Positions 23,163 to 33,580 of a stretch of 64,000 nucleotides of DNA are shown here, in pieces. How positions within the stretch are numbered: the first letter of the stretch is position 1; every line of letters begins with the position of its first letter. The position numbers were made by a program, and so were the translations under genes. The notes beneath the pieces are model-generated. The model was not told the DNA's origin and did no database searches. It worked only from the letters and a program-made list of their open reading frames with translations. Source of the stretch: Siphonodentalium dalli (lineage: Eukaryota; Mollusca; Scaphopoda; Gadilida; Siphonodentaliidae); assembly GCA_032622095.1 (NCBI GenBank), contig CP136069.1, positions 86,824,958-86,888,957 on the forward strand, written 5' to 3'.

Positions 23163-24110
23163 AATTTATATTTATGGCCAATAATATGATCTTGGTGGCG
23201 TTACCATTTCTGACTATGGTTTTATTGTCTATTATGTTTTGGAGCTTCTGTCTGTATGTATGTATCTGTGTTATAGACTCGAAAAACTGCTCCACCGATC
23301 CGACTCAAATTTGGTGTGTTCGCCTACTTTGATCCGAGGAACAATATGGGCGGGTCCAATTTCACGCGCGACCGTGTCCTTGACCTTGACCTCGCTCAAA
23401 TACGCTCATATTGAGTTCCTACATTTTTCAAATATGACGAATTATGAGAAATTTAGATTTATTATGAAGAATGAACACAAACCAACCATTATTGTTATAT
23501 GTGACATGATCCGGTCTTTCTTCACCGCTCGGGATTCCAATAAAAGCTAGTCAATTGATAATTTATAACTGATGAATTAAATTTTAAGATGAAAAGAGAA
23601 AAATGAAATTCGTTAGGAAACTACATTGTACGTGTATATCCATATATGTTACTCATCTAATATATGTAGTTACTTTTTGTCAAATTATATGTATTTTATT
23701 CATGTTTGCAACTGCCCATTTGGGTGTATTTTGCATTAAAATCTTATCTTATCTTATATGCACGTTTCTGGACCTCGACCGATCCCACTCAAATTTGGTA
23801 GCTGGGTCTAGTTTGATCACGGGAACAATATGGGCGGGTCCAATTTCACTTGCGACCTTGACCTTGACCTAGCTCATATATACGCTCATATAGGCATGTT
23901 TCTGGACCTCGACCGATACGATTCAAATTTGGTATAATGTAGGCTTACTTTGATCCCTGGAACAATATGGGTGGGTCCAATTTCACGTGCGACCGTGTCC
24001 TTGATCGTGACCATATTCGCTCATATATAGGCATGTTTCCGGGCCGATCGAACAATAGTTTGTCCAGGCAGATAGACGTATTTTACTCAACAAAACGCCA
24101 AAAATAAGAC
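23163..24110 (+). repeat. ~140-base tandem-repeat element, three to four units
   Basis: Units at about 23275-23400, 23760-23895 and 23900-24030 share ACTCAAATTTGGT, GGAACAATATGGGCGGGTCC and GACCTTGACC. It is probably related to the preceding helitron-like elements. The 103- and 89-residue frames here share the unit and are not genes. Confidence 0.6.
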
Positions 24111-24115
24111 GTTAA

Positions 24116-24593
24116 AGGTACTCAATCCGACCAGAGGGTCCCCATCTCAACAGATTCCAACAACAACAATCCGATCAGAGGGTCCTATATTACCATTTCT
24201 TTGGCTTTGGTGGTAAAAATATTTGATTCGAGTCGAGGAACCCATCAAACAAAGCTCAGAGTTATTAGATATGATTTTTGAAAATTCTTATGTTCTCGAG
24301 ATGAGTACTAATAATTGCCGTCAATTTCGTTTCCTGCTCGAGATTTGTACACCAAAACTCTATTCAAACAGACAAGGATGGATAACTCTAAAATCGAGTG
24401 GTAATAATAACGCAATTTTGACTGAGATCTGGGCCAGAAAGTATTCCTGATAATGAAAAATAATAGATTTCTAAAATCGATATCTAACAAATCTGAGCTT
24501 TGATGGGTGACTTTCTCGACTCGAATCAAATATTTTTGACCCCCGAAGCCATTGAAATAGTAATTGAGAGGAGTTTTATCGGATTGAGTACCT
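24116..24593. mobile_element. TTAA-flanked foldback MITE, AGGTACTCAATCCG family, copy 3
   Basis: TTAA at 24112-24115 and 24594-24597 flanks this 478-base element. The two arms differ, as in the other copies: the left has the GATCAGAGGGTCC version, while the right has the AAAACTCCTCTCAATT version in complement. The 24308-24658 minus-strand open frame is a product of the arm. Confidence 0.8.
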
Positions 24594-24686
24594 TTAAAAG
24601 TTCGTTGACACCCATACAGTGTTCTGATTACGCAGTTTATGAAGTTTATGTCGGGCATCCTGGATGCTGATTATCTAGGTTAAGTT

Positions 24687-26055
24687 TAGTCCAAGTCTTC
24701 TCGTACAAAAACTAGCTAAGATTTTGGGATGAAGAGATGCTAGTGTTTAGTCCGAGATCGCGCGCATAGTCTTCTTATGGCACGAGTTAAGCGTTAATGA
24801 CCCGCTCAAATAAAACCACAATTATATGAAATAAAATATCACAATTGCGACAATAAAAGATATTTTCCGCAGAAGACATGCTATTTGATCTGAACCCCAC
24901 ATCAGTTGTGAATTGAAAGCGGTAATTTAATGCGAAAAGAGACATTTACCGCAATGTTTACAAATTTTTTAAAGTATGCGAACTCAGTTGACCTCGCGAA
25001 CTGTGTTCGGCATTTTCCGTTGAAAATATTCCGTAGATTTTCGACTGACAACGCAAATTACGATGAATTCTCCATTGTGTAATTGTAATTATGTGTGTCA
25101 ATAAATAAAAAATAAATAGATTAATTAAACATTGAAGATATAAATGTAATACATTAAATAAATTACGGGGAATTACAACCCTCTCAAAGTTTAAAACAGT
25201 GTAAACACAACGAGCATTAGAATAAATAATATGGTGCTACATTTCCCACATTTGGTGGACTTCAGCGAAATTAAGATATATACTAAGCGAACAGAGCAAT
25301 ATACTGCTCTTGTTAAGCACACAAAAAATCAAAAAAAAATTGTATAAATTTTTAACCTTAAGTTTGAAAAGTCCCACTAAAACGGAAGAACTATATTTCG
25401 AAACTGTGTGATTCGGTTCTCCGATTATTTTATCAACACAAAAGTCAAAATGCACATGGATGAAAATCACACGCATGGCAAGTCAGACACAAGAGTTCTA
25501 ATTTGCTCCAATTTTGACAAGTTGCTTGCGAAAATTGTCAACAAAACTACCTTTCTGATCCTCCATTATGTCATTAAGTTTTTAGTGCGGGAATTGGTCT
25601 CAAAGCACATTGGAAACTGGACTTTGCGGCAATCGGTTTTCACCATTTTGTTCGGAAAACCCCGCGCTATATATAGAAACGGAAACTAGAATACTCAGAA
25701 CAAACACCGGACAATGCCGAAGTTCTTCGGAACCTGAGTTCGGCTTTCAGTTAAGTAAACAAACAGAAAAAACAACGATGTTTGTGGCAATCAACCGGAA
25801 TATTCTATGTGTAATTTAACATTAAAGTTACATTATTATACACCATTCTGACCATAAGATGTCACTCTTTCCGACGTATATAGCATCATGTATTGCTTTG
25901 TTAGGTAAATCGAGTAAAATACACCACAGATTCCCGCCACAGATCCTGGGCGTAACTCGTGTCATAAGAAGGCTATGCGCGCGATCTCGGACTAAACACT
26001 AGCATCTCTCCATCCCAAAATCTTAGCTAGTTTTAGTACGAGAAGACTTGGACTA
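24687..26055. mobile_element. Non-autonomous DNA transposon with ~105-base inverted ends and a 9-base target duplication
   Basis: GGTTAAGTT directly precedes the left end (24678-24686) and directly follows the right end (26056-26064). The ends are inverted repeats starting TAGTCCAAGTCTTCTCGTAC; about 105 bases align with only about five differences, so the insertion looks fairly young. Both ends include GATCGCGCGCATAG. The 9-base duplication and long ends fit a MULE-type element, though the ends do not resemble those of the MULE at 28.9 kb. The interior (24.8-25.95 kb) is AT-rich. The longest frames, for example 25408-25689 on the + strand (93 residues), resemble no transposase I know. Confidence 0.8.
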
Positions 26056-26167
26056 GGTTAAGTTCTGAAATTCTAGAATATGCAGCTATTAAAGCATATA
26101 CAAGCACGATAAACTTTCACTCCATCATATATTAGATTGACTAGGGATCTCTGATTTTTTAATAGAA

Positions 26168-26475
26168 GATATAAAAAAGCAAAGAATCCTACAGTTACAA
26201 ATATTATTATATGGATGTTAAACCTTTGGTTACTAAATTCGCTGTAATGAGAATTGACTTGAATCCTATTGAATAATTTGTAGGAATGCTTAGCTATTAA
26301 GTTCAACAAGCGTCAAGCAGTAACATATAAAAAAAGAGAAAATAATAATGCAGTTACAAATATTATTATATGGATGTTTTATTCCTTTGGTGACTAAATG
26401 TGCTGTAACGAGTAGCGACTTGAATTCTATTGATTCATTTGTAGGAATGCTCAGCTATTAAATTCAACATGCAGT
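26168..26475 (+). repeat. Tandem duplication, ~159-base unit, two copies
   Basis: CAGTTACAAATATTATTATA, GGATGTT, TGTAATGAG/TGTAACGAG, TTGTAGGAATGCT and AGCTATTAA-TTCAACA appear in order in both 26192-26310 and 26351-26475. Confidence 0.75.
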
Positions 26476-26479
26476 AGCA

Positions 26480-28029
26480 GATTGTTTTAATTATTAGCTA
26501 AACATTCATGCAAATGAATCATTAGAAATCAGTGTTATGGGCGTCTGAACCTGGCTATTATAAGGCACATTATTATTCCAAGCTGATAACGTGTCAAGTG
26601 CGCAGGGACATGGGGTGGAGGGGCTCCAATGTTTATCTGTTTTATTATTGTTAACGTATCTCCTCCTATATATATGTGTGGAATTAGATTCTTTGTCTAT
26701 TAAAACCAGTCTCTTGCCAATTGGGGGGGGGGGGGGGTAAATGTGATATAGAAAATTAGATCACAACTGCTCCCTACTTCCTGTCAACCCATCATGAATT
26801 TTGGATCAACTCTGAAGAAGAGGTGTCCATTTGTATATGTCATATATGGTTGATTACATGTTTAAAGTGTAGGAAAGTATGCAAATGGTGGTCTAAAAAC
26901 GACACATTCATCAATCACTATTAAATTGTTGTCAAATCAAACTTAGAGAACAATTTCAACATAGTGTTGGTGTTAAATTTCAAACCAATCTATTGTAAGA
27001 TAAGAATTTGTAACTGTTGAACATTTTTACCAAAGTTGGGGATCGACACCAATTAAGCACGGGTCCCTCCCAAGTCCCCCCTCCCCACAACCACAATCAC
27101 GTCATAACATATCAATGATTCAGTTGAATGCGATTTCATAAGTTATATTCATGTCTGAGCGACAAACATGTGTAAATGTCCCTCAGGCGAACTTCAGAGG
27201 AGGAAATATGATGGCGCTGGCATTGAAATATTGTCACACCTGGATCTTTCAATAATGCCCAGATTAAGTAAATGAATATAACATCTCATATTCTCATGAG
27301 AGTTGATTTATATTACCATGGTCATTTATATAGGCGGGCAAGATTATGATACTATACTCATCGGGACTTTCGATATTTTATTTCTGCCTATTAATGTCAC
27401 TTAATCTCCCGTATTAGGTATTTATTGTGTTATTTCTTAATATACCTCAGTGTTCTGTTATGCAAAATACATAAGCTACAGTCATTATCTGGTTTAAAAT
27501 GTCAGATACACAAGACGATTTTCGGACCAAAAGTGTAGAAATCGTTCGAATAAATCTCATGGACAGAACCGTCACAGCCATGATCGGTTTGAAATAGAAC
27601 CGTAACACGCACCCGTGTTGATTACGAGGTCACAGCTCCCAATTATCAACCCCTATCGGGATACTTTCTCGGCTATTTTACAAACGAACAACACGGCGCG
27701 CGCGTACACTTTATAGTCAGTGTTTTCTTCAGAATTCGTTTCATATTTTATACGCCACGAAAAACAAAGAAATTGCGTCCACGTGGCTTGATTTTCAGTG
27801 ATAACATGTTGATATTTACGCGTAACTTATTAACTCGCTAATACCGAGTTAATTGTGGCTGGGACTAGTATACTAGTATATACTAGTCCCAGATTGTGGT
27901 CTATAGAGTTCAGGTTTCGATAACACTCATGCGCTTCTGCAGCCTGAGCCTCTGTTCATTCAGGAAAGTTTAATATATTCAAGATATCTATAATTATGCG
28001 TGATTTTGTCACAAAAATTATTATTTTCA
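26480..28029. other. GIPC upstream region, no gene seen
   Basis: Mostly AT-rich with a G-run at about 26722-26737. A small GC-rich stretch with GGCGCGCGCG lies at 27694-27706, inside a block that may belong to the repeat ending at 28115. A distal GIPC promoter or non-coding first exon could lie here but I see no direct evidence. Confidence 0.4.
27859..27892. repeat. Short palindrome upstream of GIPC
   Basis: CTGGGACTAGTATA and TATACTAGTCCCAG pair perfectly around a 6-base centre. Confidence 0.6.
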
Positions 28030-28115
28030 ATCATCAGGAACCGTAACAAATCAGGCAAGAACCATCACAATACCGGCGATACTGAGAACGATTTCCGATG
28101 TAACAGTTCCTACAC
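28030..28115 (-). repeat. Dispersed repeat upstream of GIPC, partner of 17564-17660
   Basis: In the opposite orientation it carries the same blocks, ending GTAACAGTTCCTAC at 28101-28114. It lies about 160 bases upstream of the CRE motif of the presumed GIPC promoter. Confidence 0.6.
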
Positions 28116-28264
28116 AGTGAATGTCAGACATAAAAGGGATGTGACCAACTCCAAAAATATTCGACATTGTTTAATTTAGTCATGAATCTCACGAAGCATT
28201 CATCCGAATAAATTCATTCACGACTCCATTCGTTTTTTTGGGAGAATTCCCCTTTTGGACTTGT

Positions 28265-28458
28265 TACCTGTATGACGTCATAAATGAACCGGAAGTGAAC
28301 ACCTGTCACCCACCTGTATCGCACCTATTTCCGTCATTGGATTTTCTGCCATTTTTAATGATAAGTAAACATTGTTTGTGAACCCGGAGCGGTTATTCGG
28401 TGTTTTAGAGATCGTTTATGGACTTTGTGTGAGAAAATATCTCATATACCGATAAACA
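28265..28458 (+). promoter_or_regulatory. Probable GIPC proximal promoter and 5' leader
   Basis: A perfect cAMP-response palindrome TGACGTCA lies at 28273-28280 and an ETS-type CCGGAAGTG at 28289-28297, followed by CACCTG-type E-boxes near 28300-28320. Such a cluster just upstream of the first coding exon is typical of TATA-less metazoan promoters. The transcription start is not visible, and an upstream non-coding exon cannot be excluded. Function is inferred from motif and position only. Confidence 0.4.
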
Positions 28459-28767
28459 ATGCCGTTATTTGGCCGGAAGAATAAAAGCAAAGAAAATCTG
28501 ACGGAGAATATATCGAAAAATGAGACAGAACCGCCCCACCCAACACAACCCGCGCCTCAACCGACTGAGAACAACGTGAATGGTTCCAATCGGAGCCCAA
28601 CGAACAGAACTAATGGGGCGCCCCCATCACACGCAGTCCCTAGACCCGCCTTACAGTTCTTTTGTCAGCTCGCTCAAGGAAGTCCTACCGGAATAATTTC
28701 AGGTTTCACAAATGTCAAAGAACTGTACCAAAAAATAGCAGATTGCTACGATATCAGTCCCACAGAG
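28459..28767 (+). CDS. GIPC: GIPC coding exon 1 (residues 1-103)
   Basis: The start ATG at 28459 is well supported. An in-frame TAA sits one codon upstream (28453-28455), there is an A at -3, and the first residues MPLFGRK resemble the family start. Residues 8-62 are low complexity, rich in Asn, Pro and Thr, and probably disordered. From about residue 66 the sequence becomes the conserved GH1 region: [17 protein letters not shown] followed by [13 protein letters not shown], characteristic of GIPC. The exon ends after GAG (Glu103) at a GTAAGC donor (28768) in phase 0. Reading through the donor would give a 121-residue open frame that loses similarity at once, so the splice is preferred. A transposon begins 95 bases beyond the donor. 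Confidence 0.95.
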
Positions 28768-28862
28768 GTAAGCCATAGTTGTTTCAAGACATGGAGAATA
28801 ATATTCAAGCTCATCTACTTGTAAAATGGAAATTCATTTCAAAATATGCTGATAAATATAAT

Positions 28863-30093
28863 GGAAACAGGCCCACTCGCCCCAGGGCCCACTCACCCCA
28901 GTCGACCTGGGCCAGCTCGCCCCGGGCCAGCTCGTCCCGGGCCAGCTCGCCCCAAGGGATAATGTCTTATTTAAGTTGGTTTTCTTTTGGTTAATTATAG
29001 ATTGTTGAATTTAATGTTTGTCACTGAATGTTGTTGAATATCATTAAATATACATGTTGAATTAAATATACACACCTTCAAGATCATTATTTGTCCGCAA
29101 GTTATGCCGAAAGATACTCCATTCCTCGATCGAAAATGTGCTAGAGTCGAGCCACTGCCGTTGAACATAGTCGCAGAGGCTGCGAAGACTGGACCCTTCG
29201 TCGGTTTTCTGGCTCAATGCATCGAAGGTGTCGCGGATATGTTGTGATGGCAGGAACGGCAATGCGATTATCTGCCGAACAAAGTCTGTAAGCGGCCCTC
29301 CCGCTCGGTAAGATGTCTGACGTCGCCCACCTTCCTCAGAACAGCCTGGGACCAGTGGAAACAGCAACCTTTGATGGCAACTCCTGGGACAACCTCGCGA
29401 ATTGACTGCCACAGCGCTGTTTCGAAGTCGAGCACTGCAGGATGGTCTAATCTGGTCATGACTTCTTTGAACACGTTCACGTAGTCGGAACGTGTCCGTC
29501 TTGACATAAAGACGAACACCAATGGAAACTGTTTCCTTTTTACATCCTTCTGGACAAACGCATGGATGGACAGAAGTTGACTCGATCTCATGCTGAAAGG
29601 GGCTCCAAGAATCTGAAATGATAATAGTTTCAAAGAATAAATAAATTAAAATAAAAAATTTGAATTAAAATATTTTTTTTTAAATTTGAATAAAATGTTT
29701 AATGAATTAAAATAATTTTGTTTTTAATTTGTAACAAATCTTTCCACGAAATCTTTATACATTTTATAATATAAATTGAGGATGGTGGTGGGTCTTTCAT
29801 TGTTATTTATGAATTCGCTGGTTCGTCGTTCAGACCAACTAGTGTGATATAGGATCATATAGGCCTACTGGCTATTAACTTGCCTAAAGTAATATAAATG
29901 TCGAAATTGATGAACATATCTCTGAAATATATCATAATATGAACTTAAAAAATTAATATATCAATATAAATTAACTTATATACAACTTTAATACAAATGT
30001 AATACCCGGGCCGACTCGCCCCGGAAAGGTGGGCCAGCTCGCCCCAAAAACTGCCTGGGGCGAGCTGGCCCTGGGGCGAATGGGCCCGGATCC
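28863..30093 (-). mobile_element. Degenerate MULE (Mutator-like) DNA transposon in GIPC intron 1
   Basis: The 9-base direct repeat AAATATAAT flanks it on both sides (28854-28862 and 30094-30102), the target-duplication length typical of MULEs. The ends are inverted repeats: the left end starts GGAAACAGGCCCACTCGCCC, and the reverse complement of the right end starts GGATCCGGGCCCATTCGCCC. Over the first 23 bases 19 match, and the similarity continues into GC-rich GGGCCAGCTCGCCCC motifs repeated several times inside each end. Between them is a minus-strand MULE transposase remnant (29062-29633). At 1231 bases the element is far shorter than an autonomous MULE and is internally deleted. The rest of the interior (29640-30000) is AT-rich and non-coding. 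Confidence 0.88.
29062..29633 (-). pseudogene. MULE transposase fragment, frameshifted and 5'-truncated
   Basis: Two overlapping minus-strand frames join into one family-like protein. The upstream frame (29633 to about 29320) has QLLSIHAFVQKDVKRKQFPL, VFVFMSRRTRSDYVNVFKEV and then LDFETALWQSIREV...GCCFHWSQAV, the conserved MULE transposase block with the DFE acid motif and the C-x-x-H site. The second frame (about 29320 to 29062) continues with SYRAGGPLTDFVRQIIALPF and ends RTNNDLEG, the usual motif holding the catalytic Glu. They differ by two reading-frame positions, so a small indel lies at about 29310-29335. The N-terminal part is missing. On the minus strand, TTTCAG directly before the conserved block may be an old intron acceptor. 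The fragment cannot encode a working transposase. Confidence 0.85.
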
Positions 30094-30116
30094 AAATATA
30101 ATTATCTCTTAATACA

Positions 30117-31092
30117 CAGGTCAGGGAGAACCCAAAATCGATGTACTAAACCTCGATTTGTGTAAAAAACCTCGATCAAGGTTCTAGTGTGGAGTATTTC
30201 ATCTTACACCTATGGGAGGCCAAATTCATATTTAATAATTAATTTTGCTTAAGCGCAATCAAGCACAATTAAAGGGGTACTGCATGTACGCCATTTTCAT
30301 TAAATTTCCAGTGACAACAACGATCTAATATCGATAATATATAGCAACATAAGTAATTTGAGTCGAAGATGTATTCTGTAAACGCTCAGGTTAATAGGCT
30401 ATCTTAAAATTTAATAATTTAAAAGTTAGTAATTTGATATAAATTGAATTTATGACTGGAGCCATAAAATGGCATCAATTAAATTACGAATTTCCGTAAT
30501 CAAATAAATTAATTGAGGGATACTGGATTGTTAAACCGATCGCACACACGATCGCTTAAAATATTATGATGATACGGGGAGAACACTCAACTTGACTCAA
30601 GCCATGCACCCACTGACTAGCGACAATACAATAACTTAAATGATTGTATGGGACTAGTATGCCTATAATATAACTTTTATTTGATTCATTTGGTTGAAAA
30701 CTGTACAAAAATTACTCGACAACGACAATTTGTATTTTTGCATTCCGGTAAATTTGTCATCCGTAACACTACTTCGTACTCAACAGACTTTCAAATAATG
30801 AACAAATTGTTACCTTAAATCTCCGACTCGGAGACTATAGAAACCAACAACAACATTTGGCGTACAGTACCCCTTTAATTATTAAATGTGAATTATTATT
30901 ATTATGAAATACTCCACACTATATCACTTACACTATATTACTTCCATTAGTATCATATTTGGTTTAGAGTGTTTCCCCTTATATCATGGGTGTATGTTTT
31001 GACCAGTGGTCACATGGTCTCGAACAACATCGATCGAGGTTTTTCACACAAATCGAGGTTTAGTACATCGATTTTGGGTTCTCCCTGACCTG
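30117..31092. mobile_element. Long-inverted-repeat MITE, split by a nested TTAA element
   Basis: The outer ends are inverted repeats of about 65 bases. The left begins CAGGTCAGGGAGAACCCAAA and the right ends with its complement, GGTTCTCCCTGACCTG; both arms contain ATCGATGTACTAAACCTCGA or its complement, allowing a few changes. A second, weaker symmetric stretch (TGTGGAGTATTTCAT) continues inward. The centre is occupied by another element (30273-30874). I see no clear target duplication and no coding capacity. Confidence 0.75.
30273..30874. mobile_element. TTAA-flanked MITE nested inside the 30117-31092 element
   Basis: TTAA at 30269-30272 and 30875-30878 flanks the element. The ends are inverted: left AGGGGTACTGCATGTACGCC, right complement AGGGGTACTGTACGCCA, which lacks three bases. 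The TTAA target suggests piggyBac-superfamily mobilisation. The interior is AT-rich with no coding potential. A lone similar end (TTAAAGAGGTACTGCATATG) occurs at 6556-6575. Confidence 0.65.
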
Positions 31093-31098
31093 TTTCAT

Positions 31099-31500
31099 GC
31101 ATGGAAAGTCGATAGCCGAGAGGTAGCATACTGGTCTCTCGTGCTATCGGGCGGGGATCACAACCTGGTCAGGGTAGTCTGACAAAAATCAGAACTCTGT
31201 CAGATACCAAGTTTTTCAGGCTGAAAAGTCTCATTCGATATCACTGAATAAAGATCCGAATGAAAATGCCGTCTCCCCCCCATTACAACACTTGTCCAGG
31301 TATGTTGTCGTTGGTGCAGTACGCTGTCCGATCGGGCACGGACTTTAATGGCTGACCCGTGTACACGCCTCGGTGTGTGCATGTTAAAGAACGCTACTGG
31401 AGTCACCACATGGTTATAAAGTTACTCGGCCGTGGTAGCACCTGGACCTCCACATAATCCTCAGCACATTGAGGGTGATGGAGTATCAAGTAGATAGATA
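31099..31500 (+). mobile_element. Probable tRNA-derived SINE
   Basis: An RNA polymerase III A-box match TAGCCGAGAGG lies at 31113-31123, and a weaker B-box-like GGGATCACAACC about 40 bases later, spaced as in a tRNA gene. A 300-base unrelated body follows, ending in a short GATA repeat (31491-31501), the usual SINE layout. No full tRNA fold is claimed, and only one copy is in this window. Confidence 0.5.
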
Positions 31501-33279
31501 GACATGTACCGGTATACAGTGAATTGCGATCTTAATGTAGTATCACGTCAAATTAACCCTTGAGCCATGGCTGCCCACAATGATGGACACCATGACCCTG
31601 GGCTCCCAGTGTTATTTTTGATTTATTGTAGACTATGTTTAGGCACTATGCGTTTATTATGTTTAAGTGGTGTCACAGGTCTGAAACTTTACAAGTGAGT
31701 TCCCCATTGACCACTTGAGTAATTTAAGATCAGAATACATTGCCAAACAATAACTTCCTGGCAACGGTCGCTATGCATCTACCCCCAATTGAAAGTAAAA
31801 GCCATGCCCTACCCCGACATAAGCTCCGCCCACTTCCACAACACCTCAACTGCCCCATACATTGACCTCTTTTCGTATCAGTATTTGAAACAATGCCACC
31901 CGCTGCTGGAACGTCTGACGTCTGAATTTATTCCAGTGTCACTGTGCTTTCGTTCTCCTATTCTAACTCACAAATGTCGTAGTCATTATCATCTTAATCT
32001 TCCACGTCCGATTCCAAAAGTTGTTCACACCACCTTGTCTACCGAAAATGTCTTAGGCATGCAGTCATTGAAGTTGCTTATTTTAGCAAACAACATACCT
32101 GTATAATCTACCAGTAAAACATGGTAAATATACATGTATAGTTCTGTTTACGAGTATCTAGGTAAAATCTAAATATAATTTAAAATCAGAGCGATTTGCT
32201 TGCAACGATTGACAGTTGCCAAGCTGTGACCCAGCAACCAAAAATAATGTGAAATGTCCCTGCTTTACATACAGTAACCAGCATTGATACCAGCATTGGC
32301 TTGTGGAAAATGTACACCTGTCTTTTTAAAATGGATTATATTTATTTCTATAAAACAAGAGTTTGTGTGAAATGTTTAATCGTTTCTTTACCAAATACTC
32401 ATGGATGAGTAGTTCCCTTAGGAAATGTTCAGATAATAATAAGATAACAAGCAACCATATATTTTGCTCCAATCAATACATACCGGTAAGAATCTTTCTG
32501 CACTTTTATTTTCTGTTTTCTGCTTATTTTTCTTGAAAACCCCTCTTGATGAATAATAGACCATTCCAATGTGTACTTTTATGACTGATTGGGAGAATAC
32601 ATTTAGTATAGAAAGGGTTTACAAAATTATATAATTAGTGTTCTGGACACTTTTGCTGAAGCTGGACCTTTTTAAGTTGAATAATTTATCACTGGTATGT
32701 TGATAGTAATATTTAATATTAATAAATAATAACTCAGTAGGAATTTTGTTTAATTGTATGTAACAGCTTGAATATTAAATAATAATTGTAAATAATTATA
32801 AAAGACTCTTGTTCAAGCCTATTGTACCAATTAAATATATTGCCTTCAGGACTAATGTTTAACAAGGATTCAGTATTGTAGTTTGAAATCTGATCCCTTG
32901 AAATTGTATTTGAAGATAAATTGGCATTGTGTCATAAATTATAATTTATTCAGGTATGCTAAATCGCTAGATTATATCACCACAAAGTTTAAATTTATCT
33001 GAGGGTTGAATAATTGTATGCCTGTTTCTGTTTTAATTACGCATTGCCTCATGGTAAGTATTGCTGCTTTAGAGGACAAATGATAATGTCTCTGAAATTG
33101 AAAGCAAAAGATTTATTCTACTGAATATCACACTTTAACCCTTTGGAGAGTAGAACGACATACATGTACAGTTGTATATGTCACTGTACGGTTCGCGAGT
33201 GGAATGTGTTCAACATATATGTCGTTTCAGGAAGTGTCATTTTTATGTTAGACATAACTTTTGATTTTTTTTCCTTTTC
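31501..33279 (+). other. GIPC intron 1, 3' part
   Basis: Apart from the 32384-32620 element I see no feature. A 105-residue open frame (31789-32106) has ordinary composition but no recognisable motif and no partner exon. Confidence 0.5.
32384..32620. mobile_element. CCCTTTCTATACTAAAT element, copy 2
   Basis: It shares ACTCATGGATGAGTAGTTCC, TGTTCAGATAATAA and AATAATAGACCATTCCAATG, and ends CATTTAGTATAGAAAGGGTT. The left tip is eroded. It lies in GIPC intron 1. Confidence 0.6.
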
Positions 33280-33455
33280 TTTAGTTTATTGCTGATAGAT
33301 GCGTCCCGATTCGAGTAGTAAATATTTCCAAATTATCATAGTTCAGACGATGTTTTCTATGTAGTGGTATGGTCGATTTGCTTCAGATTTTCAGTGTTGT
33401 TAGTAGAATGCTACATTGGCAGAGCACCTGAGTACTAACTTATCAGTTTCAGGGA
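33280..33455 (+). repeat. ~190-base dispersed repeat, copy 2, just before GIPC exon 2
   Basis: Same blocks and orientation as 6025-6222, ending ACTAACTTATCAGTTTCAG about 125 bases upstream of the exon 2 acceptor. Confidence 0.7.
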
Positions 33456-33580
33456 CCGAAAGATGTAATATATCTTTAGTTATAGCTGTTTATTATATTA
33501 AGCTTGATACTAAGTCTAACTTAGCTCTCAAAGAGTGTACCATGTGACATGACATAAACAATATTTTTACTATTATGCAG

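Noticed and set aside
28768-28824. GIPC exon 1 read-through to a 121-residue protein
   Set aside because: Similarity to the family stops exactly at the GTAAGC donor and resumes at exon 2.
31789-32106. 105-residue open frame in GIPC intron 1
   Set aside because: No recognised domain, no splice-site partners, and length within chance expectation for 64 kb.
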